From the NCBI RefSeq assembly GCF_004803835.1, contig NZ_CP012545.1, positions 248,001-312,000 on the forward strand: a DNA stretch of 64,000 nucleotides, in the 5' to 3' direction. The notes beneath the pieces are model-generated. The model worked only from the letters and a program-made list of their open reading frames with translations, had not been told where the DNA came from and ran no database searches. Below, piece after piece: positions 1 to 7,953 of the stretch. Position numbers and translations under genes: made by a program. The number at the start of each line of letters is the position of its first letter. Within the stretch, counting starts at the first letter, position 1. This DNA is from Campylobacter sp. RM6914 (GTDB taxonomy: Bacteria > Campylobacterota > Campylobacteria > Campylobacterales > Campylobacteraceae).

Positions 1-332
1 TGTATGCTCATGGCAATGGCAAGGCTAAAGCCCATCGCTATAATCGGACTTACGAAAAATCCCCCTACAGGCTCGTCTTCACTTATTACATTTAGCTTTC
101 TTATAAGCCAAAACAAAATAGCCGGAACAAAAATAACCTTTGTAAAAAAGGCTACGACTGCCCAAGTGCTAAGTTGTTGTGCGCTAAATTCTGACGCAAG
201 TAGGAAAAATATAGTAACCAAAAGCAGAGTTTGCACGGCATAAATCGCCACCGAAGCTTTTAAATTTCTAAGTCCAAATACCGCTAAAGAGGTTACGATC
301 ATGCAAATCGCTAAAAAGTCTATCGTTGCCAT
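1..332 (-). CDS. hyfE: Hydrogenase-4 subunit HyfE, partial (3' end beyond the window)
   Basis: The reading frame starts with ATG at 332 and runs off the left edge, giving about 110 residues. The product is a very hydrophobic protein with at least three predicted membrane segments, beginning MATIDFLAICMIV. This matches HyfE, the NuoK-like membrane subunit of hydrogenase-4. It starts one base after the hyfC stop, so it is translated in the same operon. In E. coli the antiporter-like hyfD lies between hyfC and hyfE; here the two are directly adjacent. The call rests on sequence character and position after hyfC. The C-terminal part and any later hyf genes cannot be seen. Confidence 0.82.
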   Translation of the reverse strand, partial: MATIDFLAICMIVTSLAVFGLRNLKASVAIYAVQTLLLVTIFFLLASEFSAQQLSTWAVVAFFTKVIFVPAILFWLIRKLNVISEDEPVGGFFVSPIIAMGFSLAIAMSI

Positions 333-333
333 C

Positions 334-1254
334 TTAAGCTCCTACTACATAAAGTGTTAATGCTATAAAAGAAATAGCAAGTGCCGCTAGAGCGTTTTTA
401 CGCATGCTTGAGGTCATTCTAAAACGAGGACCGAAGTTGTCTATAAAGACGGCTGCTACGTAAAACACTCCTGCTTTTAAAACAAAGATGATCAGCGCCA
501 GTATAGGGTTGTTAAAATTCCATGGTTCAAATATCGTTAGAAACAAACCTATCATTGCGAATTGTTTTAATATAAGCGCGGCTTGAACAAGTCCTAAGTC
601 GCTACCGGCGTATTCGCCAAGTAAGCCCTCTTGAAGCTCTTGTTCGGCTTCCGCTAGGTCAAACGGCTTTCTGCCCGTTTCAACATACATACACCATAAA
701 AATGCTATCGAAGCAACGGCAAAGCTTGGAATTTGATATCCGATAGCTCCTGTTTTTACAAGTTCTTGTATGGTTACTAAATTTGAAGTGCCTGCAGCTA
801 GCATGACAACTATAAGACACATTATCATAACAGGCTCGACATAAACGCCAAGCATCTGCTCTCTGCCGCCACCTGTTGCCGCAAACGGGTTACCGCTATC
901 CATAGAGGCTGCACCAAATACAAAACGAAGTAGTGCTCCAAGATATATGATGACAAAAATATCTGAATACGCACCATATCCCATGTTTTGATTATAAGTT
1001 ATAGGTATGGCGGCAAGTATTGCAGCCGAAGTTGCAAATAAAAAGAACGGAGCCCATCTAAATACCCAGTGAGAGCATTCAGGCACTGTTCTGCCGCGTT
1101 TGAAAAGTTTTATAATATCGCGATATGTTTGAAATATATCGCTACCTTGTTTTGACTGGAGTTTGGCTCTTAGTTTTCTTGCCATGCCGTCAAATAAAGG
1201 AGCGACCAAAACGATAACCACGACTTGAAGTATCATTAAAAGTATAGTTTGCAT
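334..1254 (-). CDS. hyfC: Hydrogenase-4 membrane subunit HyfC (NuoH-like)
   Basis: This 306-residue polytopic membrane protein belongs to the NuoH/HycD/HyfC family, which anchors the hydrogenase arm to the proton-pumping membrane arm. Visible family features are the N-terminal segment followed by GMARKLRAKLQSKQG, the loop with ETGRKPFDLAEAEQELQEG carrying the conserved acidic residues near the quinone/proton channel in NuoH, and about eight hydrophobic segments. The length is close to E. coli HyfC. It lies 9 bases after hyfB and 1 base before hyfE. Family membership is clear; the choice of Hyf over Hyc rests on the neighbouring HyfA, HyfB and HyfE. Confidence 0.92.
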   Translation of the reverse strand: MQTILLMILQVVVIVLVAPLFDGMARKLRAKLQSKQGSDIFQTYRDIIKLFKRGRTVPECSHWVFRWAPFFLFATSAAILAAIPITYNQNMGYGAYSDIFVIIYLGALLRFVFGAASMDSGNPFAATGGGREQMLGVYVEPVMIMCLIVVMLAAGTSNLVTIQELVKTGAIGYQIPSFAVASIAFLWCMYVETGRKPFDLAEAEQELQEGLLGEYAGSDLGLVQAALILKQFAMIGLFLTIFEPWNFNNPILALIIFVLKAGVFYVAAVFIDNFGPRFRMTSSMRKNALAALAISFIALTLYVVGA

Positions 1255-1263
1255 CTTAGCCCC

Positions 1264-3231
1264 CTAAACCAAAAAATAACCGATGGCAAGGATAGCGCAT
1301 AGATAAATTAGTATATAAAGCGCATAAACATTTGTGTATCCACTTTGAACTATACCGATCTTATCGGCTATCTTTTTGCACCACTCGATGATAGGGTTAT
1401 ATATCAGTCCCCACCAGATATCTTGCGGGTGATTGTGATACTCTACCGGTGAAAAATATCCGTGTGAAACGACTTTTTTATGTCCTTTAAATAACCAATC
1501 CATAATCTTTCTAAGATCGCCCGTAAAAGGACCGCCTGTCATTTGCATACGTGAGCTATACTTAAAGCCACAAGCCCAAGGGTCTGTCTCTCTAGGGGTT
1601 GTTCTGTTTGCTTTCATTACGGCAAGTATTACAAAAGGAAGTATCATGGTTGAGCCAAGCACTATAGCTATAAGCGGAGTTGAAACATAACTTCCCATAG
1701 GAGAAACTATAGCTGTTGAGCCCAAACTCGCGTCGTATCCGCTAACGGTTATTGAATTTACAGCTTGCATTATATAATCAACTATAACATTAGCTCCTAT
1801 GCCAAAACCAACACAACCTATCATCAAGATAACCATGCCAAGCACCATTCCTATCGGACTCTCTTTTGCATTATCCCAAATTTTCTTATCTCTTGGGGTT
1901 CCTGCAAATATTACCGCGTAAAGTTTTAGGTGCATACCGACTAATACTCCGGTAAGTGCTAGTGCGACTACGGCTAGAGTAAATGAATACCTTACGATAA
2001 CTCCATCACCCATTGCGCCTTGAAGCATGCCTTGATAAGTAAGCCACTCTGAAACAAAGCCGTTTACAGGAGGAAGAGCGGCAATACCCATAATACCTAT
2101 GAACATACCAATGCTAGTCCAAGGCATCTTTTTGGCAAGTCCGCCAAGCACATCCATATCTCTTGTATGTGTAGCATGAAGCACCGATCCCGCGCAAAGA
2201 AACAGCAAACCTTTAAATATAGCGTGGTTTACTACGTGATAACAACCGGCTAAAAATCCTATCGCTGCCAAAGTCGGGTTAGAAGCCGCTATACCGTAAA
2301 TTCCTGTGCCAAGTCCTAGCAAGATGATACCTATGTTTTCTACTGAGTGGTAAGCAAGAAGGGCTTTATAGTCGTGTTGGCAAAGAGCATATAAAACGCC
2401 AAATAACGAACTTGCGGCACCAAGGAGCAAGATGGTAAGACCAAAATATGTGCTAAGCGGTAAAAATAGAGTAAATTTAACAAGCGTAAATAAAGCCACT
2501 TTTATCATAACTCCGCTCATTAGAGCAGATACATTTGACGGAGCCGCCGGGTGAGCAAGAGGGAGCCATACGTGAAACGGCCACATACCGGCTTTTGAGC
2601 CAAATCCAACCAAAAAAAGTGCGAACGTAACAACAGAGGCGGTAAATGGCATACTAAAGTTTACCCACTCGCTAAATTCCGCACTTTTGGCGTAATAAGC
2701 GATGATAAGCAAACCGCATGTGATACAAAACGCACCAACTTGCGCTATACCAAGGTATATCATAACCGCTCTTAGCGTGCCTTTGCCGTCATTTACTAGG
2801 ATCAAAAATGATGATATAAGCGTCATAAGCTCCCATAAAACGATAAAGCAAAAGACGTTATTTGCGCTGATAACCAAAAGCATAGATAAGATAAATGTGC
2901 TAAACAAGCTAGCAAAGACTCCGACATTTGCTTTTTTGATGTATTCTTCCGCGTAGCTCATACCGTAAATACTGCTTGCAAAACCGATGAAAACAACAAC
3001 AAAGCTAAAGAAATTTCCAAGCGGAGTTAGCGCAAAATTTGGAGCGTATAAGAAATTTCCGCCTAAGACGAAGCTATCGCTAACGCCCATATTGTTTACA
3101 AAATGATACATTGCATAAAAACAACTTAGTGCACTTAGTCCAAAGCCGACCTTGACGGCTAGTTTAGACGCATAATAAAGACACATGCTAGCAATCGCAC
3201 TAACAACAAATAACATATAAACAGTTATCAT
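1264..3231 (-). CDS. hyfB: Hydrogenase-4 antiporter-like subunit HyfB
   Basis: This is a 655-residue protein of the NuoL/NuoM/Mrp antiporter family with some fourteen or more hydrophobic segments; E. coli HyfB is of similar length. The core proton-translocating region is visible around residues 135-240 (LWELMTLISSFLIL and GFGSKAGMWPFHVWLPLAHP), with the conserved Glu of TM5 and Lys of TM7. The soluble C-terminal part includes the TDPWACGF motif seen in HycC and HyfB. It would translocate protons, or Na+, in the membrane arm of hydrogenase-4. Its ATG lies one base after the hyfA stop, with a GGAGG ribosome site inside the end of hyfA, implying coupled translation. Confidence 0.93.
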   Translation of the reverse strand: MITVYMLFVVSAIASMCLYYASKLAVKVGFGLSALSCFYAMYHFVNNMGVSDSFVLGGNFLYAPNFALTPLGNFFSFVVVFIGFASSIYGMSYAEEYIKKANVGVFASLFSTFILSMLLVISANNVFCFIVLWELMTLISSFLILVNDGKGTLRAVMIYLGIAQVGAFCITCGLLIIAYYAKSAEFSEWVNFSMPFTASVVTFALFLVGFGSKAGMWPFHVWLPLAHPAAPSNVSALMSGVMIKVALFTLVKFTLFLPLSTYFGLTILLLGAASSLFGVLYALCQHDYKALLAYHSVENIGIILLGLGTGIYGIAASNPTLAAIGFLAGCYHVVNHAIFKGLLFLCAGSVLHATHTRDMDVLGGLAKKMPWTSIGMFIGIMGIAALPPVNGFVSEWLTYQGMLQGAMGDGVIVRYSFTLAVVALALTGVLVGMHLKLYAVIFAGTPRDKKIWDNAKESPIGMVLGMVILMIGCVGFGIGANVIVDYIMQAVNSITVSGYDASLGSTAIVSPMGSYVSTPLIAIVLGSTMILPFVILAVMKANRTTPRETDPWACGFKYSSRMQMTGGPFTGDLRKIMDWLFKGHKKVVSHGYFSPVEYHNHPQDIWWGLIYNPIIEWCKKIADKIGIVQSGYTNVYALYILIYLCAILAIGYFLV

Positions 3232-3232
3232 C

Positions 3233-3796
3233 TCACGCCTCCTGTAAAATTTTTTGCATGAAAGCGTCGGTGATCTGAGAAGTCGCTCTTTTGCCTAGTT
3301 TGTGATTGTCGTCTTTTGGGCTTATCATCAAAAGCGCGCTTGTCGGACAGACTTCAACGCAAGCCGGTCCTTCCTCTCTTCCGTAGCACATGTCACATTT
3401 TATGGCGATATTTTTCGCACCTGCTTGAGACTCTACCTCAAGATAATACTTAGGCTCAACTGCGTAATTTACCGAAGGCATTAGCTCGGCATTTGAAGTG
3501 ATAGCACCGTAAGGACACGCGATAGTGCATAGCTTACAGCCTATACATATCTCTTCGTGAAGCTCGATACAGTCATCGTTAAACCTAAGTGCTCCCGTAG
3601 GGCAGACATTTGCACAAGGTCCATCGTCGCATTGGCGGCATTGTGTCGGCATGACACCTGCTGCTTGACGAAGAACTGCTAGTCTTGCTTTAGAGAGTTT
3701 GCCTCGCTCATAAGCGCTTTTAAAACAGGCTGCCATGCATGTGGCGCAACCTATGCAGCGCTTATAATCGGCGATTACAAATTTATGCTGTTTCAT
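3233..3796 (-). CDS. hyfA: Hydrogenase-4 ferredoxin-like subunit HyfA
   Basis: This is a small iron-sulfur protein of 187 residues with four 4Fe-4S cysteine clusters. They include CIGCATCMAAC near the N-terminus, CRQCDDGPCANVCPTGA, CIGCKLCTIACPYGA and CDMCYGREEGPACVEVCPTSA. It belongs to the HyfA/HycB/CooF family that passes electrons between formate dehydrogenase and the hydrogenase module. I chose the ATG at 3796 because AGGAGG lies just upstream; the longer frame from 3829 has no such site. First gene of the visible operon. With the selenoprotein FdhF at 13032 it would complete the electron path of a formate hydrogenlyase. Confidence 0.92.
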   Translation of the reverse strand: MKQHKFVIADYKRCIGCATCMAACFKSAYERGKLSKARLAVLRQAAGVMPTQCRQCDDGPCANVCPTGALRFNDDCIELHEEICIGCKLCTIACPYGAITSNAELMPSVNYAVEPKYYLEVESQAGAKNIAIKCDMCYGREEGPACVEVCPTSALLMISPKDDNHKLGKRATSQITDAFMQKILQEA

Positions 3797-4270
3797 AAAT
3801 CCTCCTAGCACCGACATCGCTCGTTCCATCGAGTTTTTGTCTGTTTGATTTTAGATTTTTGTTAAAAATCACACCAAAAATAGATGAAATTTCATGCTCT
3901 ATACTGAAAAATTTTTTTAATTTAAATTTATCAGGATAAAACCTAGTTTTCATCTTATTTAACCCCTTTCTATTAAATTTTCATGTCATTTTATATGAAT
4001 TTATAGAAAATTACTGTCAGCTATCTGACATATTTTGTATTTTTTATACTAATATTGTTAATTTATATTATTTTAAGATAGTAAAAAATTAATACTTCTT
4101 TTGGCTTTTTATCGAAGAAAATATTGATAAATTTAAATTTAAGATATATTGGTCGTGTGTATTTTTTGTATATATAAGCATAAATTTCAAGTAAATTCTT
4201 AAAATAAAAATTTACTTTTTATTAATAAAAATATTTTTAAGTTTAGATATAAAATTTTTTAAATTTAAAA
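3797..4270. other. Long AT-rich intergenic region upstream of hyfA
   Basis: About 470 bases without a credible gene separate hyfA from the terminator of the Sel1-repeat gene. The stretch is very AT-rich with many A and T runs and must hold the hyf promoter. I looked on the minus strand for a sigma-54 type -24/-12 element (GG, ten bases, GC) and did not find a convincing one. The only clear ordered element is the palindrome at 4015-4030. Confidence 0.6.
4015..4030. promoter_or_regulatory. Perfect palindrome upstream of hyf, possible activator site
   Basis: TGTCAGCTATCTGACA is a perfect inverted repeat: six-base arms with a four-base centre. It lies about 220 bases upstream of the hyfA start. 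The outer bases fit TGT-N10-ACA, the form of a NifA-type enhancer site, and the distance suits an enhancer-binding activator, but no matching sigma-54 promoter was found. It could equally be the operator of another dimeric regulator. Confidence 0.4.
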
Positions 4271-4299
4271 GGATTAAAAAGAGCCGACATAGGTCGGCT
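4271..4299 (-). terminator. Rho-independent terminator after the Sel1-repeat gene
   Basis: Arms 4282-4288 and 4293-4299 (AGCCGAC and GTCGGCT) form a perfect 7-bp stem with an ATAG loop. On the minus strand the stem is followed by CTTTTTAATCCTTTT. It begins five bases after the stop codon of the gene at 4305-4718. Confidence 0.85.
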
Positions 4300-4304
4300 A
4301 AGAG

Positions 4305-4718
4305 TTATTCGTTAGGAACTAAAGCAAGGACATCGCAAGCTCTTTTGCTTCCTAGCTTGCAGGCTTTTTCAAGTGCGGCAGCCGAGAGGTCAAAGCTATG
4401 TTCGGTGCCGTTTCCTTGCAGATATTTTACCGATAGCTCGTAGCATGCTTCGCTACTTCCTTGTTCGCACTGTTTTTTAAACATCTTGTATGATCTAACT
4501 ACGTCTTTTGAGATACCAAGTCCGCGTCCTAGTATGTCGGCTAAGAAAAAGCAAGATACTCTATCGCCAACGTAGCATTTTGCTTCAAGTGTGTCGGTAA
4601 CGACTTTGCAGGCGTTTTCGTTGCTTTTTGTGATACAGCTTGTTAGACTTTGTTCGAAATTTTGGTTTGCGAATGCACTAAGTGATAAGAAAACGAGAGT
4701 TAGGAGGATTTTTCTCAT
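4305..4718 (-). CDS. Secreted Sel1-repeat (Hcp-like) cysteine-rich protein
   Basis: This is a 137-residue protein with a clear signal peptide: MRKILLTLVFL, a hydrophobic core, then AFAN as the likely cleavage site. The mature part contains paired cysteines at regular spacing (SCITKSNENAC, KCYVGDRVSC, QCEQGSSEAC, ACKLGSKRAC) in a Sel1-like alpha/alpha repeat context. This is the pattern of the Helicobacter cysteine-rich proteins (Hcp), periplasmic or secreted helical-repeat proteins with a disulfide in each repeat. AGGACAT precedes the ATG. The function is unknown; such proteins usually bind other proteins or peptidoglycan. It is a monocistronic gene with its own terminator. Confidence 0.8.
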   Translation of the reverse strand: MRKILLTLVFLSLSAFANQNFEQSLTSCITKSNENACKVVTDTLEAKCYVGDRVSCFFLADILGRGLGISKDVVRSYKMFKKQCEQGSSEACYELSVKYLQGNGTEHSFDLSAAALEKACKLGSKRACDVLALVPNE

Positions 4719-4869
4719 ATATGTCCTTTTTGTTTTATTTTTTGCGATGATAGCACTTTTTTGTTAATAAAACGAAAAGTAACCGTGGTTAATCATAGCG
4801 TAAATTTTGATTTAATATTTAAATTTATCCTAGCTAATCGCAAGCAACAATCAGCCTTAATACGTTCTT

Positions 4870-5373
4870 TTAGCTAAAAGAACAAGCCTTTTCTTCTGAA
4901 ATTTTACCACCAAATTTAAGCTCCATAATCAAAACAAGAGTGTAGAAAATTTTCTCATCGTTTATCTTTGCTATCTCTCTTAGAGTTTGAGACTTGCTTT
5001 TGATATTTACTCCGCCGTTTTTTATGGCGTTAAACAGTTTATCCTCATCAAGCTCCATTTTTTTAGCAAGTTCTACGATCGTGTAGTTTTCAAGTGCTTT
5101 TATTAGCCTGTCCATGTTGCAAAAAGATGGGTTTTTGCTAGCGTTTGCAAGGTCGTAAAATTCGTTTAGAATTTTTATGAGCTTTTTTCTGTTGATGATA
5201 ATATGAGGCAAGATAATAAAACCCAGTGTAAAGCCCAAAAATTTATGAGCCGTAGTCAAAGTATCGCTATACTCGCCAAGGCTAAATTTTACTCCGGAAT
5301 ATAGCAAAAAACAAACGGTAAAAAATATCATGAAAACAAGTGTAAATTTGTAAATTATCTTAAATTTTATCAT
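4870..5373 (-). CDS. Small inner-membrane protein of unknown function
   Basis: This 167-residue protein was not recognised with certainty. Residues about 10-30 and 42-60 are two hydrophobic segments; the second contains histidines (TAHKFLGF and LPHIII) and is followed by a basic NRKK, so both could cross the membrane and bind haem. That layout recalls DUF4405-type proteins. The remaining 100 residues are predicted helical and cytoplasmic (TIVELAKKMELDEDKLFNAI resembles a small helix-turn-helix). It lies between two secreted proteins, and a link to respiration is only a guess from the neighbourhood. The ribosome site upstream of the ATG is weak. Confidence 0.55.
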   Translation of the reverse strand: MIKFKIIYKFTLVFMIFFTVCFLLYSGVKFSLGEYSDTLTTAHKFLGFTLGFIILPHIIINRKKLIKILNEFYDLANASKNPSFCNMDRLIKALENYTIVELAKKMELDEDKLFNAIKNGGVNIKSKSQTLREIAKINDEKIFYTLVLIMELKFGGKISEEKACSFS

Positions 5374-5460
5374 TGTATTTCTCGCATATAAATTTAAGAT
5401 ATTTTACCAAAATGTGATAAATAAGCCCGCCATTGTAAAAATTTGACGGGCTAGAAGTTG

Positions 5461-6225
5461 TTATTTGTCTTTTACCTCAAGCGTAAGAGTTGCAAGAAGT
5501 ATCTCTTCATCGCATTTGTTTTGATCTTTATAGTCTCTCTCGTGAGTTGCTTCAAGTAGCCATTTTCCGGGTCTTAAAGCTACGATCTCGATGATACCTT
5601 TTAGATCTGTTGTGCCGGAAAATGCGTGCTTATCTTGTAAAAATCCATCAAAAGTTCCGGTAACTTTGCCGGTTTTTAGCGGCTTGCCCTCTAAAAATAC
5701 CTGCACTTTAAAAGGCTTATCTACTTTAATATCTCTTGGATCATCAAGCGGGACTATCTCGATAGTTTGACCGATAGGCTTGTGGATAAATTCGTCTTTT
5801 TTATCGCCAACGATCACGATTTGTTTAGCATTCATCACGGCAAGCTCGCAAAATGCGCTATTTTTGACGTTGTCTTTAGTGCCGTCCATGTGCCACTTGC
5901 CTTCACTGTCTTTTGTCCAAAACGTAGGTTTATAATCCCCCGCTAAAACATAGCTTCCGTTTGCTAGTTTTGAGCCTTGAAATTCGTAATTTGCTCCGTT
6001 TTGTTTTAGCTCGCTTTTTTCACCGCCGCTTTTAACTATATAAAGAGGATTAAAGAGTTTTACTCTATTTTCGGGGATGGCTTCAGGTTTTGGAAAGTCG
6101 TGTCCATAGCCGATATGAGCATTAAATTTATCCTCATTTGTTCCGCTTACCCAAAAGTCATGCGCCAAAACAGAGCAAAAGAGCCCACCTGATAATAAAA
6201 TAGATACAGCCTTACTTAACTGCAT
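5461..6225 (-). CDS. Periplasmic DUF4198 protein, NikK-like (nickel/cobalt uptake accessory)
   Basis: This is a 254-residue exported protein. The signal peptide ends near VLAHDFWVSG, so the mature protein would begin with a His-Asp-Phe-Trp motif typical of DUF4198 proteins, whose N-terminal histidine can act as a metal ligand. The C-terminal half (RDIKVDKPFKVQVFLEGKPL to LTLEVKDK) is an immunoglobulin-like beta domain that ends the family. DUF4198 proteins include NikK, described with Nik/Cbi-type nickel or cobalt uptake. No permease is adjacent, so a direct transport role is inferred. A strong AGGAGG site precedes the ATG. The nearby [NiFe] hydrogenase genes make nickel the more likely metal. 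Confidence 0.7.
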   Translation of the reverse strand: MQLSKAVSILLSGGLFCSVLAHDFWVSGTNEDKFNAHIGYGHDFPKPEAIPENRVKLFNPLYIVKSGGEKSELKQNGANYEFQGSKLANGSYVLAGDYKPTFWTKDSEGKWHMDGTKDNVKNSAFCELAVMNAKQIVIVGDKKDEFIHKPIGQTIEIVPLDDPRDIKVDKPFKVQVFLEGKPLKTGKVTGTFDGFLQDKHAFSGTTDLKGIIEIVALRPGKWLLEATHERDYKDQNKCDEEILLATLTLEVKDK

Positions 6226-6235
6226 AAGTTCCTCC

Positions 6236-6260
6236 TATTTTGAGAATTAAAATCATAATA
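6236..6260. promoter_or_regulatory. Possible NikR-like operator upstream of the DUF4198 gene
   Basis: Two seven-base arms, TATTTTG and CATAATA, are separated by exactly 11 bases, 11 bases upstream of the DUF4198 start codon. They match 11 of 14 positions of the Helicobacter NikR consensus as I remember it (TATWATT-N11-AATWATA). In DNA this AT-rich such a match can occur by chance, so this is tentative. Confidence 0.25.
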
Positions 6261-6431
6261 ATATCATATATTGTTTGAATAAAGCTTAAATTTTTGTATT
6301 TTTATAACTAATCCATCTTTGTAAATTTTATTTAATATTACTTTCTTATCGGTCAGTTTTTGTCCGCACACTCGGTTATACTTTCACTAAAGATTTGCAA
6401 ATCACAACAAAATCAACCTAAGGAGTATAAG

Positions 6432-7778
6432 ATGGCTTCAAGTAGTATAGACAGTAGAGTTTTTGGGGTGCTTTTTGCAAGCGAAGAGATGAAAAAAATT
6501 TTTAGCGATGAAAATCGTGTGCAAAAATGGCTTGATACAGAGGCTGCACTTGCTCGTGCACAAGCAAAGCTTGGTATCATTACCGAGCATCAAGCAAAGC
6601 AGATAACAAAATTTGCAAAAGCCCAGTTGCTCGACATCGACGCGATAGGTGAGAATTATAAAAGTTCTATCACGATCGTGCCACTTTTGAAAGAATTTAA
6701 AAAGGTCTTTGACGATGATAGCGGTGAATTTGTGCATTGGGGTGCGACTAGTCAAGACATAATGGATAACGGTATGGTGCTTCAAATTCGCGAAGCTCAT
6801 ACGCTTTTAGCAAAACTTTTAACAAAAACTTATAATGAGTGTTTAAAGATCGCTCAAAAATACAAAAATACCGTTATGGCTGGCCGCACTCACGTTATAC
6901 ACGCACTTCCTATAACATTTGGCTTTAAAGTCGCCATGTGGGCACAAGAGATAAAAAGAAGCTTAGAGCGTCTTGAAGAGATAAAGTCGCGCCTTTTTGT
7001 CGGTCAGCTAAGCGGTGCGGTAGGAACTATGGCTTCTCAAGAGGGAAAAGGTTTTGCGATGCAAGAACTAATGTTTGCTGATCTTGGATTAAATGTTCCT
7101 GTGATCTCATGGCATCCAAGTCGTGATCATATAGCTGAATTTGTTAGCCTTGAGGCGATCATCGCAGGCACTATCGGACGTATCGCTAGAGAAATTTTAA
7201 GCCTGCAGCGCACTGAAATTTGCGAGGTTGAAGAGCCGTTTTTTATGGGTAAAGTAGGAAGCTCTACGATGCCGCATAAGCGCAATCCTCAAGTTTGTGA
7301 AAGTGTTATCGCTCTAACTCGCATAGTGCGTGCTCAAGCTCCTTTGGCTGTAGAGGTTATGGGGTGTGAAAATGAGCGTGATTGGGGTTGCGAGGCTGTT
7401 GAGTGGGATATCGTGCCGCACGCTTCTGTTTGCCTAGCTGCTGCACTTGAAAAACAAAACGATATTTTAGAAAATCTCATCGTCTATCCTGAAAATATGA
7501 AACGAAATTTGGACGCTTTAAAAGGTGCGATGTTAAGTGAAGCCGTCATGCTTCATCTTGGGGAAAAGCTAGGGCGCCTAAGTGCTCACGAGATCGTATA
7601 TGAAGTTTGTATGAAAGCTTTTACTGACGGAAAACCTGTGATAGATGATCTTTTAGAGCGTGATGAGGTGGCAAAATACTTTACAAGAGCCGATCTTGAA
7701 AAGATAATGAATCCGGAGCTTTATGTGGGTGAGAGTGCGGCTTTTGTAGATCGTGTGCTAGCTGATAGTAAAAAGTAA
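6432..7778 (+). CDS. Fumarase/aspartase superfamily lyase (adenylosuccinate lyase or cycloisomerase-like)
   Basis: This 448-residue enzyme belongs to the superfamily that cleaves C-N or C-O bonds to release fumarate, or acts as a muconate cycloisomerase. Visible motifs are HWGATSQDIMDN, AGRTHVIHALPITFG with the catalytic His, and the signature loop GSSTMPHKRNP with the catalytic Ser. The first and third motifs look more like 3-carboxy-muconate cycloisomerase than classical PurB, but no aromatic degradation genes are present. I chose the ATG at 6432 (AAGGAGTATAAG just upstream) over the longer frame from 6360. A likely -10, TATACT, is at 6377. The downstream anion transporter suggests a catabolic role; a purB role cannot be excluded. 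Confidence 0.75.
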   Translation: MASSSIDSRVFGVLFASEEMKKIFSDENRVQKWLDTEAALARAQAKLGIITEHQAKQITKFAKAQLLDIDAIGENYKSSITIVPLLKEFKKVFDDDSGEFVHWGATSQDIMDNGMVLQIREAHTLLAKLLTKTYNECLKIAQKYKNTVMAGRTHVIHALPITFGFKVAMWAQEIKRSLERLEEIKSRLFVGQLSGAVGTMASQEGKGFAMQELMFADLGLNVPVISWHPSRDHIAEFVSLEAIIAGTIGRIAREILSLQRTEICEVEEPFFMGKVGSSTMPHKRNPQVCESVIALTRIVRAQAPLAVEVMGCENERDWGCEAVEWDIVPHASVCLAAALEKQNDILENLIVYPENMKRNLDALKGAMLSEAVMLHLGEKLGRLSAHEIVYEVCMKAFTDGKPVIDDLLERDEVAKYFTRADLEKIMNPELYVGESAAFVDRVLADSKK

Positions 7779-7790
7779 TAATCGCTCCCT

Positions 7791-7888
7791 TTTAGAGGCT
7801 CTTTGCGAAGTTGTAAAATTTTGGCTTGATGAATAAATATTTTATTTACACTAAAATTTTACTACACACTAGCAAAGGGCATCTAAAA
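7791..7888. repeat. Long imperfect inverted repeat between the lyase and transporter genes
   Basis: Starting just after the lyase stop, a left arm near 7791-7825 (TTTTAGAGGCTCTTTGCGA, then GTAAAATTTT) matches the reverse complement of a right arm near 7851-7888 (TTTTAGATGCCCTTTGCTA, then GTAAAATTTT), with a short bulge. The hairpin would be about 35 bp long with an AT-rich loop. It is longer than an ordinary terminator but could serve as one. Its left arm shares TTTGCGAAG with the element at 42695. Confidence 0.6.
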
Positions 7889-7953
7889 ATAGTTTGCGGT
7901 TTATTTTCACGGTATCTAACTATAAAATACCTTGAAATTTAAAAGGATATAAG

